Assembly: GCA_016098155.1 (NCBI GenBank) | Contig: JAAAJB010000562.1 | Span: 1-22,618, forward strand | Direction of reading: 5' to 3' | Source: Actinomortierella ambigua | Taxonomy: Eukaryota; Mortierellomycota; Mortierellomycetes; Mortierellales; Mortierellaceae | DNA length: 22,618 nt | Part shown: piece by piece, positions 1-10,278 of the stretch | How positions within the stretch are numbered: the stretch's first letter is position 1 | How the letters are laid out: every line of letters begins with the position of its first letter | Position numbers and translations under genes: made by a program | The notes under the pieces: model-generated | What the model was told of the DNA's origin: nothing | Seen by the model: only the letters and a program-made list of their open reading frames with translations | Databases searched by the model: none

Positions 1-2
1 AG

Positions 3-1994
3 ATGGCAGAGGCACAATTCGGTCTTGGATCGATGTACAAGGATGGTCGCGGCGTCGACCAGTCGGACGAGGATGCCATTCTGTGGTACCGTCGAGCAGC
101 AGACAAAGGTCATTCAGGAGGACAGCTGTACCTTGGCATGATGTACTACCGTGGTTCAGGTGTCGAGGAGAGCAATGATGAGGCTACTGTATGGATCCGT
201 AAGGCGGCAGACCAGGGCCATTCAGATGCACAATTCCAGCTTGGATTGATGTATGAGCATGGCCACGGTGTTGAGCAGAATGACGAAGAGGCAGTCGCGT
301 GGTATCACAAGGCGGCAGCTCAAGAGAACGAGAGAGCGGAAGTCTACCTTGGTCTAGCCTACGAGCGCGGTCGAGGTGTCGAGATGGACTACACCCAGGC
401 TGTTTCATGGTACCGCAAGGCAGTCGCTCGTGGCAACGCTGACGCACAACAATGTCTCGGGGCCATGTATATGAACGGGCGTGGAGTTGAGAAGGACGAT
501 AACGAGGCGATGTCATGGTTTATCAAGGCTGCTGATCAGCTCCATGCAGAGGCCCAGGTGCACATTGGAGTGATGCATGAGATGGGCTTAGGCACTGACA
601 AGAGCGAGGTCGAAGCAGTGGCATGGTACCACAAGGCTGCTGAACAAGGAAATGTCAAGGCGGAGTACTTTCTCGGATTGGCGTACGAGTGCGGCATTGG
701 AGTGGAGAAGGACTATGCCGAGGCTGTTCCATGGTATCGCAAGGCTGCTGATCAAGGATTTTCCGAGGCGCAAGTGCAACTTGGTCTGGCCTACGAGTGT
801 GGCCAAGGGGTGGAGCAAAGCTATGAGGAAGCCATAGCCTGGTATCGCAAGGCGGCGGATCAGGAGGATCCAGAGGCCCAGAAATGCCTCGCCTTCATGT
901 ATGAGCACGGCTGTGGAGTCGAGAAGGACGTGTTCGAGGCCGCTGCCTGGTACCGCAAATCGGCTGACAACGGATACGCTGAGGCACAGTTCAACCTTGG
1001 CTTGATGTGCGAGTTGGGCATTGGAGTCGAAGAGAACCAAGAGGAGGCAGTGGCGTGGTACCACAAGGCTGCAGACCAAGGCAATACAAAGGCGGCGTAC
1101 TTCCTGAGCTTGGCGTACGAGGATGGCCGCGCTCTTGAGCAGAACGATGTCGAAGCCGTCGCGTGGTGCCGTAAGGCGGCAGATGATGGGGATGAATTGG
1201 CGCAGACCAGGCTTGGATGGAGGTATAAACAAGGCGACGGAGTTGAACAGAGTGATGTCGAAGCTTTTGCATGGTTTCGCAAAGCCGCTGAGCAAGGGCA
1301 TGCTCCAGCGCAGGTCAACGTTGGGGTGATATATGGCCAAGGTCGTGGGGTCGACCTGAACTTTGTCGAGGCTGTGCAGTGGTTCCGTAAGGCAGCAGAT
1401 CAAGGGAACGCCGATGGAGAGTACTGCCTTGGTGTGGCGTACGGTAATGGCCAAGGAGTTGAGCAGGACAGCGTCAAGTCGGCTGCTTGGCACCTCAAAG
1501 CAGCGAACCAAGGAAACCATAATGCCCAGAATGACATTGGTTGGTGCTATGATCTTGGCGATGGTGTCGTGCAGAGCGATGAACAGGCCTTTGAATGGTA
1601 CTCAAAGAGCGCGGAACAGGGGGGATTGGAAGCATTCTTCAACCTCGCATCAATGTACGAGCTTGGCATAGCGGTGGATCGTGACGACGAGGAAGCTCTT
1701 GCATGGCTTCAGAAATGCGAAGACGACAATACGTCTGCTCGTTTTCACACTGAATGGCTGACATCATCGCTCTATCGATCCCCAGAGAGTGACTCAGATG
1801 CCATTTCGCTTTACCTTGAAGGGGCCACACAAGGGTATGTGGCAGCTCAGTACAACCTCGGCAGGATGCATGAGAAGGGCCGTGGTGTTGCGATGGACAA
1901 GAATCAGGCCATGGAATGGTACAGCAAGGCAGCCGAGCAAGGTCATGCCGACTCCCAAGCACGCATGAAGTTCCTCCAGGCCTCTTTAGACTAG
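3..1994 (+). CDS. Sel1-like repeat protein (5' end outside window)
   Basis: The visible 663 residues are almost entirely Sel1-like repeats, a TPR-related helical solenoid that serves as a protein-binding scaffold. The unit is 36 residues, with the pattern LGxMYxxGxGVExxxxEAxxWYRKAADQG. I count about 17 units. Units 2 to 15 (residues 41-544) are exactly 36 residues each. Unit 16 (from 545) is followed by a degenerate stretch to about 615, and the last unit starts at 616. There is no signal peptide, membrane segment or enzymatic domain in the visible part. The first ATG, at position 3, lies inside a repeat (MAEAQFGLGSMY), so it is probably an internal Met and the gene starts upstream. It is a single uninterrupted exon here, unlike its intron-rich neighbours, and ends at TAG 1992-1994. 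Family assignment is firm; the partner and pathway cannot be read from the sequence. Confidence 0.92.
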   Translation: MAEAQFGLGSMYKDGRGVDQSDEDAILWYRRAADKGHSGGQLYLGMMYYRGSGVEESNDEATVWIRKAADQGHSDAQFQLGLMYEHGHGVEQNDEEAVAWYHKAAAQENERAEVYLGLAYERGRGVEMDYTQAVSWYRKAVARGNADAQQCLGAMYMNGRGVEKDDNEAMSWFIKAADQLHAEAQVHIGVMHEMGLGTDKSEVEAVAWYHKAAEQGNVKAEYFLGLAYECGIGVEKDYAEAVPWYRKAADQGFSEAQVQLGLAYECGQGVEQSYEEAIAWYRKAADQEDPEAQKCLAFMYEHGCGVEKDVFEAAAWYRKSADNGYAEAQFNLGLMCELGIGVEENQEEAVAWYHKAADQGNTKAAYFLSLAYEDGRALEQNDVEAVAWCRKAADDGDELAQTRLGWRYKQGDGVEQSDVEAFAWFRKAAEQGHAPAQVNVGVIYGQGRGVDLNFVEAVQWFRKAADQGNADGEYCLGVAYGNGQGVEQDSVKSAAWHLKAANQGNHNAQNDIGWCYDLGDGVVQSDEQAFEWYSKSAEQGGLEAFFNLASMYELGIAVDRDDEEALAWLQKCEDDNTSARFHTEWLTSSLYRSPESDSDAISLYLEGATQGYVAAQYNLGRMHEKGRGVAMDKNQAMEWYSKAAEQGHADSQARMKFLQASLD

Positions 1995-3929
1995 GTCATA
2001 CAAACGCCAATCTCGTACATGTTTTAATTGTACATAAGGCTGTGGACATTGAATGGTAACACAATTCATAGCTTCGCGGTGACGAGGAACTGTGTATAAA
2101 GATATCTCCTATCTGTATAGTCCATTTTTAGGCGTTCTTCTTCAAGAGTCGTCGGCACGTTCGTATCACAGATTTGCGAGAAACGATCGCTTGTTGCAAA
2201 GCTAGAACAATTAAAGACCATCTGACTACAAAACAACGGATGATAGTGACCTAGAATGATATGAGCTAATACAGAAAGCAGATGGGCAGCGCAGAGGGTA
2301 CGGGAGGTCTCAGGCAGATTACAGGGTGAGACCAAGGTTCTGAAAGGCCCAAGTTTAGTAGCAGCACTCTTTTAAGCGAGGCTAAAGGCCTTGTACATTC
2401 TCAGCCTTTTATTGTTTTATTATCATATTAGCATATGGACCAAGGGCCGACTGTTTGGGCGTTCAAGTCGATATGATGGAGGAATGCGACTGCATTGATG
2501 CTTGCGTGGTGGCTGAACACTCTGAACAGGCTTCACGTCGACAAATGGAAGGCGCCTGCGCCCGACGACTTGACGATAAAAGAGGAGTGGATCTGTCGGA
2601 GAAATACCAGTTTCCTTGCCTGCTAGGCGAACGTGTGCCCCCATGATACCGCGGGTGATGCTTGTCAATGAGATGATGAAAAAAGTCTGAAGGTGATGGC
2701 ATGGTCACCAATACCACCAACCTGTGCTACCGCAGAGTGTAGAGCATCCTTTAGTGGCTTCCCTTTCATTGCAGACTGCCAGGCGTTCTGCTGCAGACCT
2801 CATCCAACGTCCCGGGGGACAGGTTTGGTCCTGAAATTTGGTGGCACTCTCAGACAAAGAATCTTCCTGGGAACGAGATTGACTCCGCGAATTGCATCCC
2901 CGTGCACCTCTGAGAACAAAACCCGTGGGTTGGGTATGGCAACTACCAACAACAAGGCAGATCCCATGTTCATGCTCCGCTTGCGCGGTACGAATGGCTC
3001 GTTTTTTGGGCCCCAGGTTCGTACGGTTAGAGAGGGGGCTGAACTCTAACCTCTCTAGCATCAGCCACTCGAGACGTCATTTTTATTTTTAGTCCCTTGC
3101 CAACCCCAACAAGCCGGGTCGGTTACTATCAAGCCAGGGACAAGATTTAGACGTTCATCATTGCCCTGGGCAGCACTGCACCCACATGTCTCTCAGGCTT
3201 CCTTGGGGTGTGGAGAGGTTCTCCCTTAATCTTTCAAGACTTTAGGCTCTGCGATGTAGCTACGTGAACCTGAGTGACAGTCCTCGCTGTGATTTCTTTC
3301 AGAAACCCCTGTTCAAACAAATATATGACCAACAATGCACCCTTGAGGTCAAGGGACAGGCTCCACCTTCCAAAAACATACCTTACATTTCTGAGAATAT
3401 CAGCGCCCTGCAGCTGAACTATACACAAACTGTGTCACTGAGTCGGAATAAAACAACAAAGCACGAATACTCCGAGGAGAGAGAGATGAGAGGGGAGGTG
3501 AGAGCATCATCATCTTCAGATAAGGAAGGGGAGAGAGGTGGCCGTTGCCTATCTGTCTGCCTAGTTGTCAGGGGGTGGGAATCCAAGCAGGATGAAGTCC
3601 GTGAAGGAAGGTCGTGTCTCCTGTCATTATTCGTTCGTTCATATCTCGTCCGGTTGCATGAATGAAGAAGAGTACTATGACTGCCTTTCAAAGTATGAAG
3701 CAGCGCTCGTGACCCGCTTAAGCTTTTTGTGGTGCTTTGGAGTGTGTCACCTCCTAATTATTGAGAGAGTGAATTACAAAGAGAGTGCGAGAGATGAAGC
3801 CGAAAAGGAGGTGTTGTGTGTGCGTGTCTGTGTATGTTGTGGGCGGAGAGGGAAGAAAAAAAATTTTTCTTTCAAAGTTCAACGGCCGGTGCTGGATCAG
3901 TGATTTGTTGAATTTCTCCCTTGTATGTT

Positions 3930-3954
3930 ACAGGTACAAAACCTCCGTACCTGT
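3930..3954. promoter_or_regulatory. Perfect inverted repeat upstream of the MscL-like gene
   Basis: ACAGGTAC and GTACCTGT form perfect 8-bp arms around a 9-nt spacer. It lies about 110 bp before the start codon and just upstream of a TATTTAA element. It could be a dimeric transcription-factor site or a hairpin. That role is inference; the symmetry is directly visible. Confidence 0.45.
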
Positions 3955-3958
3955 CTTG

Positions 3959-3965
3959 TATTTAA
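3959..3965 (+). promoter_or_regulatory. TATA-like element of the MscL-like gene
   Basis: TATTTAA about 100 bp upstream of the ATG at 4065, followed by a CT-rich leader. It is a weak match, supported only by position. Confidence 0.35.
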
Positions 3966-4064
3966 CTGGCGCTTTTGTCTCCCTTCCATTCCTCATTGGC
4001 ATTCATTTGCAAAAAGTCCATTGCACCCTTCATCACCCCTCCCCCTTCGCCTCGTCGCTATACC

Positions 4065-4987
4065 ATGACCTCCAAGGAGATTGAAAACGTTGACAACGTT
4101 GGAAACGTCGACGCGGCCAACAACGACATCGACATCGAGTACATCGATGAGAAGGTCGATGCCGCCTCTCCTCGTGGCAACCGCAAGTCTAGCAAGTTTG
4201 CTCGCAACCCTGCCAAGTTGGTCATCGGTGGCCTCTCTGAGGGTACCAAGGTGGTCCGTGGAGGCATTGCCAACGGTAAAGCACACTGTCTCAATATGCT
4301 AAAGGCGGATATGCTACATGCGTGCATTCCAGGGCCCTTCATCCATCTGAAGAATGTGCACTAACGGCAAGACCATTTGTTTCTAACCATATTTTTTTTA
4401 GTGGAGAAGGGTGTGACCACTGTTGGTGGCCACCTCGGCAAGGTACCTGGTGTCAGCCATGGCGTGTCGTTCTTCAGCGACTACCGCAGATTCCTCGACC
4501 GTGGAAACGTTATTGATCTGGCTGTTGCCGTTGTTGTTGGTAAGTGCCATCCATTGCACCATCGCTTTGCCATGGATTATATTCTCTTTTTTTGCGCATG
4601 GCTTCCCCCCCCCCCACTTTTACCCGAATCGAGATTTCTCTGAGAGCCCAGAATGGTCACTGACTCGGGGAACCGGTTTTTCATACTTCTTTTAGGTGCT
4701 GCATTCACTGCCGTAAGCAAACAAAAAATCGACTTGCCTTCTTTTATTGTCCCCGACACTCCTCCGCCCCTCTCCAGTACCACCCACTCCTCTCCCTAGT
4801 TAGGCTCATGCCTCTCTTACAACCCACACCTGTTGGTTGGTTGGATTGGAGTTTGTTGCCCTTCCTGCAAGGCTGCATGCCTCCATGCGTCCCAACAAAC
4901 AAGACAGCCTCCTTCTCTCCCCCTCCTCGAGACACAAAGATACAACCATGCATGTGTAATCTAGAATCTCAGCAGAACTGTCCTCTC

Positions 4988-5032
<45 letters not shown>

Positions 5033-6038
5033 CGCTCTATAGATTGTCACCAGCTTGGTTGCGGACATCATCACCCCTCTCCTTGCCTTGGCTTCCGGAA
5101 AGTCCTTTGAGGAGAACTTCATTATCCTGAGATACAATGAGACGGGCATTCACACCGATGTATGGCGTTTTTGTCCACATTTTTTTTGTGCAGATCTTTG
5201 CTCTCTAGTTTGTCCGAACAATTGACCAACACACTCCTGTCGCTCTCTATTTTTTTTTTTTTTTGAACTATGTTATAGCCTCCCACCCGTGAGGAAGCCA
5301 AGAAACTCAACTAGTAAGTTCTTTGGATCTCTGCACTGCCCAAACCACACGACAATGGGTATTTTGCTCTTCGTGTTGTTATCATTGGACAAAGCGAGGC
5401 GTGAGCTTTTTTTTTCTTGATCGACCGCCCGTCTTTGGTCCAAACACCACACGACCGTTCACCTCCTTATTGGTTTGGGTAACTCAAGTCCACCTGGATG
5501 CAGTCTTGGCTCACCATCATTCTCTCTCTCTCTATCCTTTGTTTCTGTCAACCCTTCTTAGCGTTACGTGGAACTGGGGTAACTTCCTTCAGACGGTTAT
5601 CAACTTCTTCATTGTCACAGCCTGCGTTTTCATCCTGGTCAAGCGTACGTTTCATTGGCAAACCATCAAGGGTTCTTATCAAAGCAACGCGCACCTACCC
5701 CATTACTATATCTAACATTTTTTCTTCTCTCATTTTTTCTAGTCTACCAAATGGGCCGTCGCAACGCTACCGAGACCACGGAGAAGAAGTGCGACGTCTG
5801 CTTGAAGGACATTCCTATCGAGGCCGTCCGCTGCTGCTACTGTACCTCGTGGCTCGACTTTGATGCCTGCGCCAAGATGGAGATCCTTCGTCAGTCTGCC
5901 ATGGCTGCCGCCACCGCTGCCGCCAATGTCACTGCCAATGCTACCGGTGCTGGCTACTTCCAGCCTCCTCCTGGCAACCCTGACGATGCTTACTCGACCA
6001 GCCAACAGCTGCCTCAGTCTTCTCTGGCCCGCTTCTAA
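4065..6038 (+). CDS. Large-conductance mechanosensitive channel (MscL family) with C-terminal Cys4 motif
   Basis: Seven exons: 4065-4275, 4402-4539, 4696-4712, 5043-5159, 5279-5313, 5562-5644 and 5743-6038; 298 residues. MscL forms a homopentameric pore opened by membrane tension. The core matches bacterial MscL: RRFLDRGNVIDLAVAVVVG then AAFTAIVTSLVADIITP (TM1, about residues 107-139), a loop of about 40 residues containing FIILRYNETG, and TM2 (GNFLQTVINFFIVTACVFIL, 179-198). A hydrophilic extension of about 93 residues precedes the core; bacterial proteins lack it. After TM2, CDVC (217-220) and CCYC (231-234) form a CxxC-x10-CxxC motif, probably zinc-binding, and then an Ala/Pro-rich tail. 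The start has a good context (ACCATGA). The 17-nt third exon encodes part of TM1. The residue aligned with E. coli Gly22 is Ala113. Plasma-membrane location is inferred. Confidence 0.92.
4992..5030 (+). repeat. (TC)n microsatellite in MscL intron 3
   Basis: About 39 nt of uninterrupted TC dinucleotide lie in the 330-nt intron 4713-5042, ending 12 nt before its AG. It doubles as the polypyrimidine tract for exon 4. The rest of this intron shows no further structure. Confidence 0.9.
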
Positions 6039-6549
6039 GCCTTTGTTTCCCCCCGTATAAGAAGGTTTAGACCCTTGAGCGAGAAGGAGAACAGAGGGGT
6101 GGGTGGTTCAGTGCTCAATCCCCACCTTTCCTTCCTCTCCCTCCTATTGTCACCTCAGACATACAACCAATTACATAGCATTTGTACATCTATTCGTTTT
6201 TGATATAATAATATTGCATTTTTTTTGTTCCCTCTCTTTAAAAAAATAAGACCTTTATTTTTTTTGTTTGCGTTGGCGGCAACCAGTGCCACCGAGAGGA
6301 TGGCCAATGAACTGAAGCTGACCAGAGCTAAAGGTGTTCAAAGAGGCTACAGGCGAGAAAACCATAAACGGGGGGAAGGGGAGGGTATAGGTTAGTGGAC
6401 GGGGGGGGGATGTCACTTGCCCATGCTGGGCAGTAACTGCACTACCAAGAAGAAAATAAAATAAAAAAAAAGACAAAAAGGAAGCCCGAGGAGAGAGAGA
6501 AGGGGGGGGGGAAAGGCCAGCCTTTTCCGTAATGTTATCTTCCTCCTCT
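6039..6549. other. Convergent 3' intergenic region (MscL-like / carboxypeptidase 1)
   Basis: It holds both 3' UTRs. It is AT-rich around 6190-6260, with AATAAG on the plus strand at 6244-6249 and AATAAA on the minus strand at 6259-6254. Runs of nine G (6401-6409) and ten G (6502-6511) and purine-rich stretches follow. No coding potential is recognised. Confidence 0.6.
6254..6259 (-). terminator. Candidate polyadenylation signal, carboxypeptidase 1
   Basis: AATAAA on the minus strand, about 290 nt beyond the stop codon at 6550. It sits within 10 bp of a plus-strand AATAAG that could serve the converging gene. Confidence 0.4.
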
Positions 6550-8529
6550 TTACAGCTTGTCCAGGACAGCGGCAAAGCCAGCCCAGGTCTCCTCGCCAGA
6601 GGGGATGATCTGGTTGGCGGGCAGGTTGAAACCGTATTGACCCTTGTCACGGAGCTCAACAGCGAAGGGGACCTTGACGCCGATGGACTGGGCAAAGTCG
6701 GCCGAGTTGCCCGAGGCTGGGTAGATAGTGTTGTAGATGTCGCCAGTGCGGAACGACATGCCGTGCACGGCCTTAATCGCGTTCGCGGCCGTGTTGGCCA
6801 GGCCCAGGAGGTAGTTGTAGTTTGAGGGACGAGTGCCGGTGTAGCCCCAACTATTTTGACACAGAAAAACAGCAATGTTAATACAATAGGGAAAAAAATA
6901 CAATGGGGTCACATAAGACAAAAACAACCGCGAAAAAAATTGCATTTGGGCGCTAGAAACACTTACGGAGTCATCCAGAGCTGCGAGTACGAATGGACAT
7001 CAACTGGACAAAGAAAGAGGTGCAGTGAAAAAGGGGGGTGGGTACAAAAAATTAATATCCCGTGAGAGTGTTCTCATATTGAGTCGCTCACCCCTGCTTT
7101 TCGAAAGAATGTGTGTGCGGTCAGAGAAAGCTCACTTACTGTACATGGCCACGTTAGGCACCAGAGCCTTGAGGTAGTTGGCGACATTGGTAGCCTCGGG
7201 CGACGAGAAGGCCTTGGGGCCGCGGTAGGTGTCGGAGCATGGGTTGTTGGATGTTCCTCCCGTGTTCCATTGGTAACCTACATTGAAGGTAAAGCATCGT
7301 ATGTGTTAGCTTTCCCTATCAGGCATATGAATATTTCACTTTTTCAATCAGGGCCTCTATTTCATGATGCGTACCCCAGTTACGGTTGGCTGGTAGATTT
7401 TGAGAAGAAACAAAAATAAAAAAACGACTTTAGAATCAAGGAACAAGAAAACTCGACAGGTCCATCATACGAAATCATTGTTAGGACATACTGTCTGTGC
7501 CAACGCAGCCACCATTGGTCTGACCGTTCTTGCGGTGCATGCGGTTCGAGGTCTGGGTAATGACGAAGCCATCAGGGTTCATGATTGGCTGGTGGTGCAT
7601 GAGGTGAGATACAAAATAAAATCTGTTAGTCATATGGAAACAGGTGGGCAAAGACAAATAGGTGATCGTAAAGGGCTCAGCTTACCACAACGTGGAAGGT
7701 GAACTTGCTCAGGTAACCAGCAACGCGGGGGTCAGAGCCAGTCAAGAGCTGGTCAGCAATGTACTCGACAACCATGGTGGTAATCTGGAATCCAAACAAT
7801 AAAGCACCGAGGGAGGTAAAATAAAATCAATTTACACAAGCCATTAGTTACAGAGCTTACCCGACCAGTCAGGAAAATGCATGCTTATGAAACCAAATTT
7901 CGAAATAAATGTTCACTTACCCACTCACGAGAATGTTGGGTGCCGTGGAAGACAACGTGGTTGGGACCATTGCCAATCTTGATACCAGCCTGAGGGCGGC
8001 CCTGGGAGGAGTTGCCAAAGGAGATGGCGGAGGCCTTGCCGGGGTTCTGGGAAATCTGAGTGTTGATCCATGCAGTGTGCTCTGCATAGGTATGGTAGTT
8101 CTGGAACCAGACTGGGGCGGCATAGGTGCTCAAGTCCTCGCCGGCGGCATTGAACTTCTTGCGCTGCACCTGCAACTCTTGCTGGATACGGGTACCGGTC
8201 TCTTGGATGTCTTTCTGCTCTGCGTCGATCACAGCCTGCAGGTCCGGGATGAGCACCGTGTAAGGGATCTTGAGAGCCTCAAACTGAGCAAACTTATCAG
8301 CGGAAACGTGGATATCGATGTTGCCGCCAATGTTCTTGTTGTGGGTGAAGTAGTCAAAGTTGAGAGCCTCCTCATTGTCCGACAGGGCCTTCAGCGTGGC
8401 CTCGTCCTTGACCTCAATACGGACCACACGGTCGTTGCGGAACAGGGCTTGCGAGGGCGCGGCCGGCAGAGCATAGGCCTGGGTGGCGAGTGCCGCGACA
8501 GCAGCGAGCGAGATGAGCGAGAAGCGCAT
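6550..8529 (-). CDS. Secreted zinc carboxypeptidase, M14A, A-type (copy 1)
   Basis: Seven exons on the minus strand: 8529-7921, 7784-7686, 7588-7492, 7389-7375, 7277-7140, 7003-6967 and 6850-6550; 431 residues. It removes C-terminal residues from peptides outside the cell. A signal peptide (MRFSLISLAAVAALATQAYA) is followed by an M14 propeptide (about 30-115) and the catalytic domain. In bovine CPA numbering the key residues are all present: zinc ligands H69 and E72 in HSREW (H199, E202) and H196 in DVHSYSQL (H323); R127 in RMHRKN (R255); N144-R145 (N270-R271); Y248 (Y375); and E270 in PFAVELRD (E397). Position 255 of the S1' pocket is Ala (A382), so hydrophobic C-termini are expected. GGC and NPC flank the usual disulfide. 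Exon 4 is only 15 nt. A paralogue lies 3 kb upstream on the same strand. Confidence 0.96.
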
Positions 8530-8661
8530 GGCGATAACTACGGATGGAGGAAAGAAAAGTAAACAGAAGAGGGGATGGAAGAGATAGGAGAAGAGGGAGG
8601 GATTACCAAGATGTGCAGAGCGGTGATGAGAATACCGTTTGGGGTGGATGATGCCTAGGGC

Positions 8662-8672
8662 ATATTTATATG
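8662..8672 (-). promoter_or_regulatory. TATA box of carboxypeptidase 1
   Basis: The minus strand reads CATATAAATATG, a strong TATA element about 135 bp upstream of the ATG at 8529. Distance and orientation fit the gene. Confidence 0.6.
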
Positions 8673-10236
8673 AAAGACCAGGGTGGTGGGTTCAATAGGG
8701 ATGCATTCAATATAGTCCTCATTTAATTGCCAGTCGACCCGCGGCGACAAGGGCCCTTCTTCTCATGCCCATGTCCACCCTCCCTTTACCTTCTTCTCCC
8801 CCACCCGGCTGATCAAGCCGTCCATTCAATTGCCCGTGTAATGTTCTCTCATGTACACTTTGTGGCCATGCCCTGTCTGTTTTTTTTTTCACTCCCTATT
8901 TTGTGTGTTCCTGACAACAAAACCAGGTCCAAAAAATTGCTGCTGCAGGTGGTCCATCTCCCCTCCCAGATCCTCTCTTTTTGGTGACATCTAGTCATCT
9001 TACCTACCCCCAATGCTTGGCGCCGAGTTGAGACATACTGTTGATAGAATGCAAGATTGTACGAAGGCTCTGAACCACCGAAAGGGACCCCACCAATGAA
9101 GTTCACCGGTACACGCCCCAAGTTGCGTTCTCTCCACCTCTCTTTCTCCCCCGTTTCTTTCCCACCCTTGTCTGCTCTGCTTTTATGGGGGGGAACTGAC
9201 AGACGAAATCATGGATGGACAAAATCGTAATTAGTCGTTATCGCAATCGTGTCACAGGTCGGCAGGCAAACGGATGGGAGTGAACGTTGGAACGAATGGC
9301 GTCCTAAAGGGGAAATGATAGAGAGTAGGGTTGGACATCTATGCGCGAAGTGTTTTCGCTCCAACAAAAGTGAGAAAAAAAAAGTTGAAGCACGCGCTAG
9401 ACACTTGAGAACAGATAGTTTACCAAGATGGGTTCATGGGAAAGAGGAAAAAAAAAACAATGGAACGAGCACTATCCGATTGCCAACGAGGAGCAAGCAT
9501 AAACATATGCAATGTCGATACGTAAACAAACAAAAGACTTTCTTGACAGCTGAATGAGAAAGCCAGGGTTGAATTGACTACATACAGTCATAGAGTCGTA
9601 GCCCAAAAGGGTCTGGAATGTTTGGGTGGGCGGATCCAGCGCGAATGTGAGAAAGTTGCATTCCCGCACGTCTTGTAAACATCCTTCCAGAGCCTTGTCG
9701 CCCTTTTTTTTTCTCAGGAAAATGAGAGGGAATGTCAAAAAGGCGACCAAGTGACCATCAAGAAAAATAGAGAGGGCAATACATGTATTGGGTCGGCCGC
9801 TTGGCCGCCTCGTGCTAACCATTGCGCTTCAAAGATGGAAGACCCTGGATCCTTTCTGCTCTCAGAGCCAGCATTGCAAAGAGTGTCGGTGCAGATTTGT
9901 TTATGTTTACGGTTGCCCTGAATTCTGTCTGAGCCAATGATAATCGGCAGTTCGCCCTGGCGAGAGCATGACCTTGCAGAAGCGGCCGGCCAATCCCATT
10001 TTCCCTAAACGATGACGCCCTTGCCCATCGCGTGCGACATTTCCAATGCACATGAGTGGAGGACCTCTCCTCCTTCCTCTGTCTCTCCTTTCCCCCCATA
10101 GTGCGACGTCAGTTTGTCCATTGGAAATACGTGAGCAATTGTTCGGCTCTGTCTCCGATTCTTGGGTGAACACCTGACAAACCAAGCAGTCTGGTGTTAC
10201 CACATTTTCTTTTTTACCGTGTAGTTGTGGGCAAAC

Positions 10237-10278
10237 TACTGTACTGCGTTGTGTTGTGTACAGTATCTGTACGTACAG
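10237..10278. repeat. Cluster of GTAC-centred inverted repeats
   Basis: TACTGTAC (10237-10244) and GTACAGTA (10258-10265) are perfect 8-bp arms with a 13-nt spacer. Directly after them, CTGTACGTACAG (10267-10278) is a perfect 12-bp palindrome. Four CTGTAC half-sites thus occur within 42 bp, in an otherwise featureless region. Confidence 0.6.

Larger units (their letters stand above)
1995..4064. other. Intergenic region, no recognisable gene
   Basis: Only short open frames without recognisable domains occur on either strand. The left part is AT-rich 3' flank of the Sel1 gene. The right end carries the likely promoter of the mechanosensitive channel gene: a perfect inverted repeat at 3930-3954, a TATTTAA element near 3959-3965 and a CT-rich leader up to the ATG at 4065. 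I see no tRNA-like fold or transposon termini. Confidence 0.6.

Noticed and set aside
588..1520. 310-residue open frame antisense to the Sel1 gene
   Set aside because: It mirrors the repeat periodicity of the sense gene and has no independent similarity; it is a shadow of codon bias in the repeats.
2066..2335. 89-residue minus-strand open frame beyond the Sel1 gene
   Set aside because: No recognisable motif; it overlaps the likely 3' UTR of the Sel1 gene.
2693..3061. Paired 118-residue open frames on both strands
   Set aside because: Neither shows a domain or sensible composition; simultaneous opening on both strands suggests chance.
7885..7920. Unspliced extension of carboxypeptidase 1 exon 1 beyond HSREW
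   Set aside because: The GTAAGT donor directly after TGG and the homologous I-T-T-M-V-V continuation at 7784 show that this is intron.
7909..8562. 217-residue plus-strand open frame over carboxypeptidase 1 exon 1
   Set aside because: It is antisense to a confirmed coding exon and has no similarity of its own.
9811..9828. tRNA A-box-like sequence GCGCAATGGTTAGCACG on the minus strand
   Set aside because: The D-stem has a mismatch and no B box (GGTTCGA) or acceptor pairing follows, so no tRNA can be folded.
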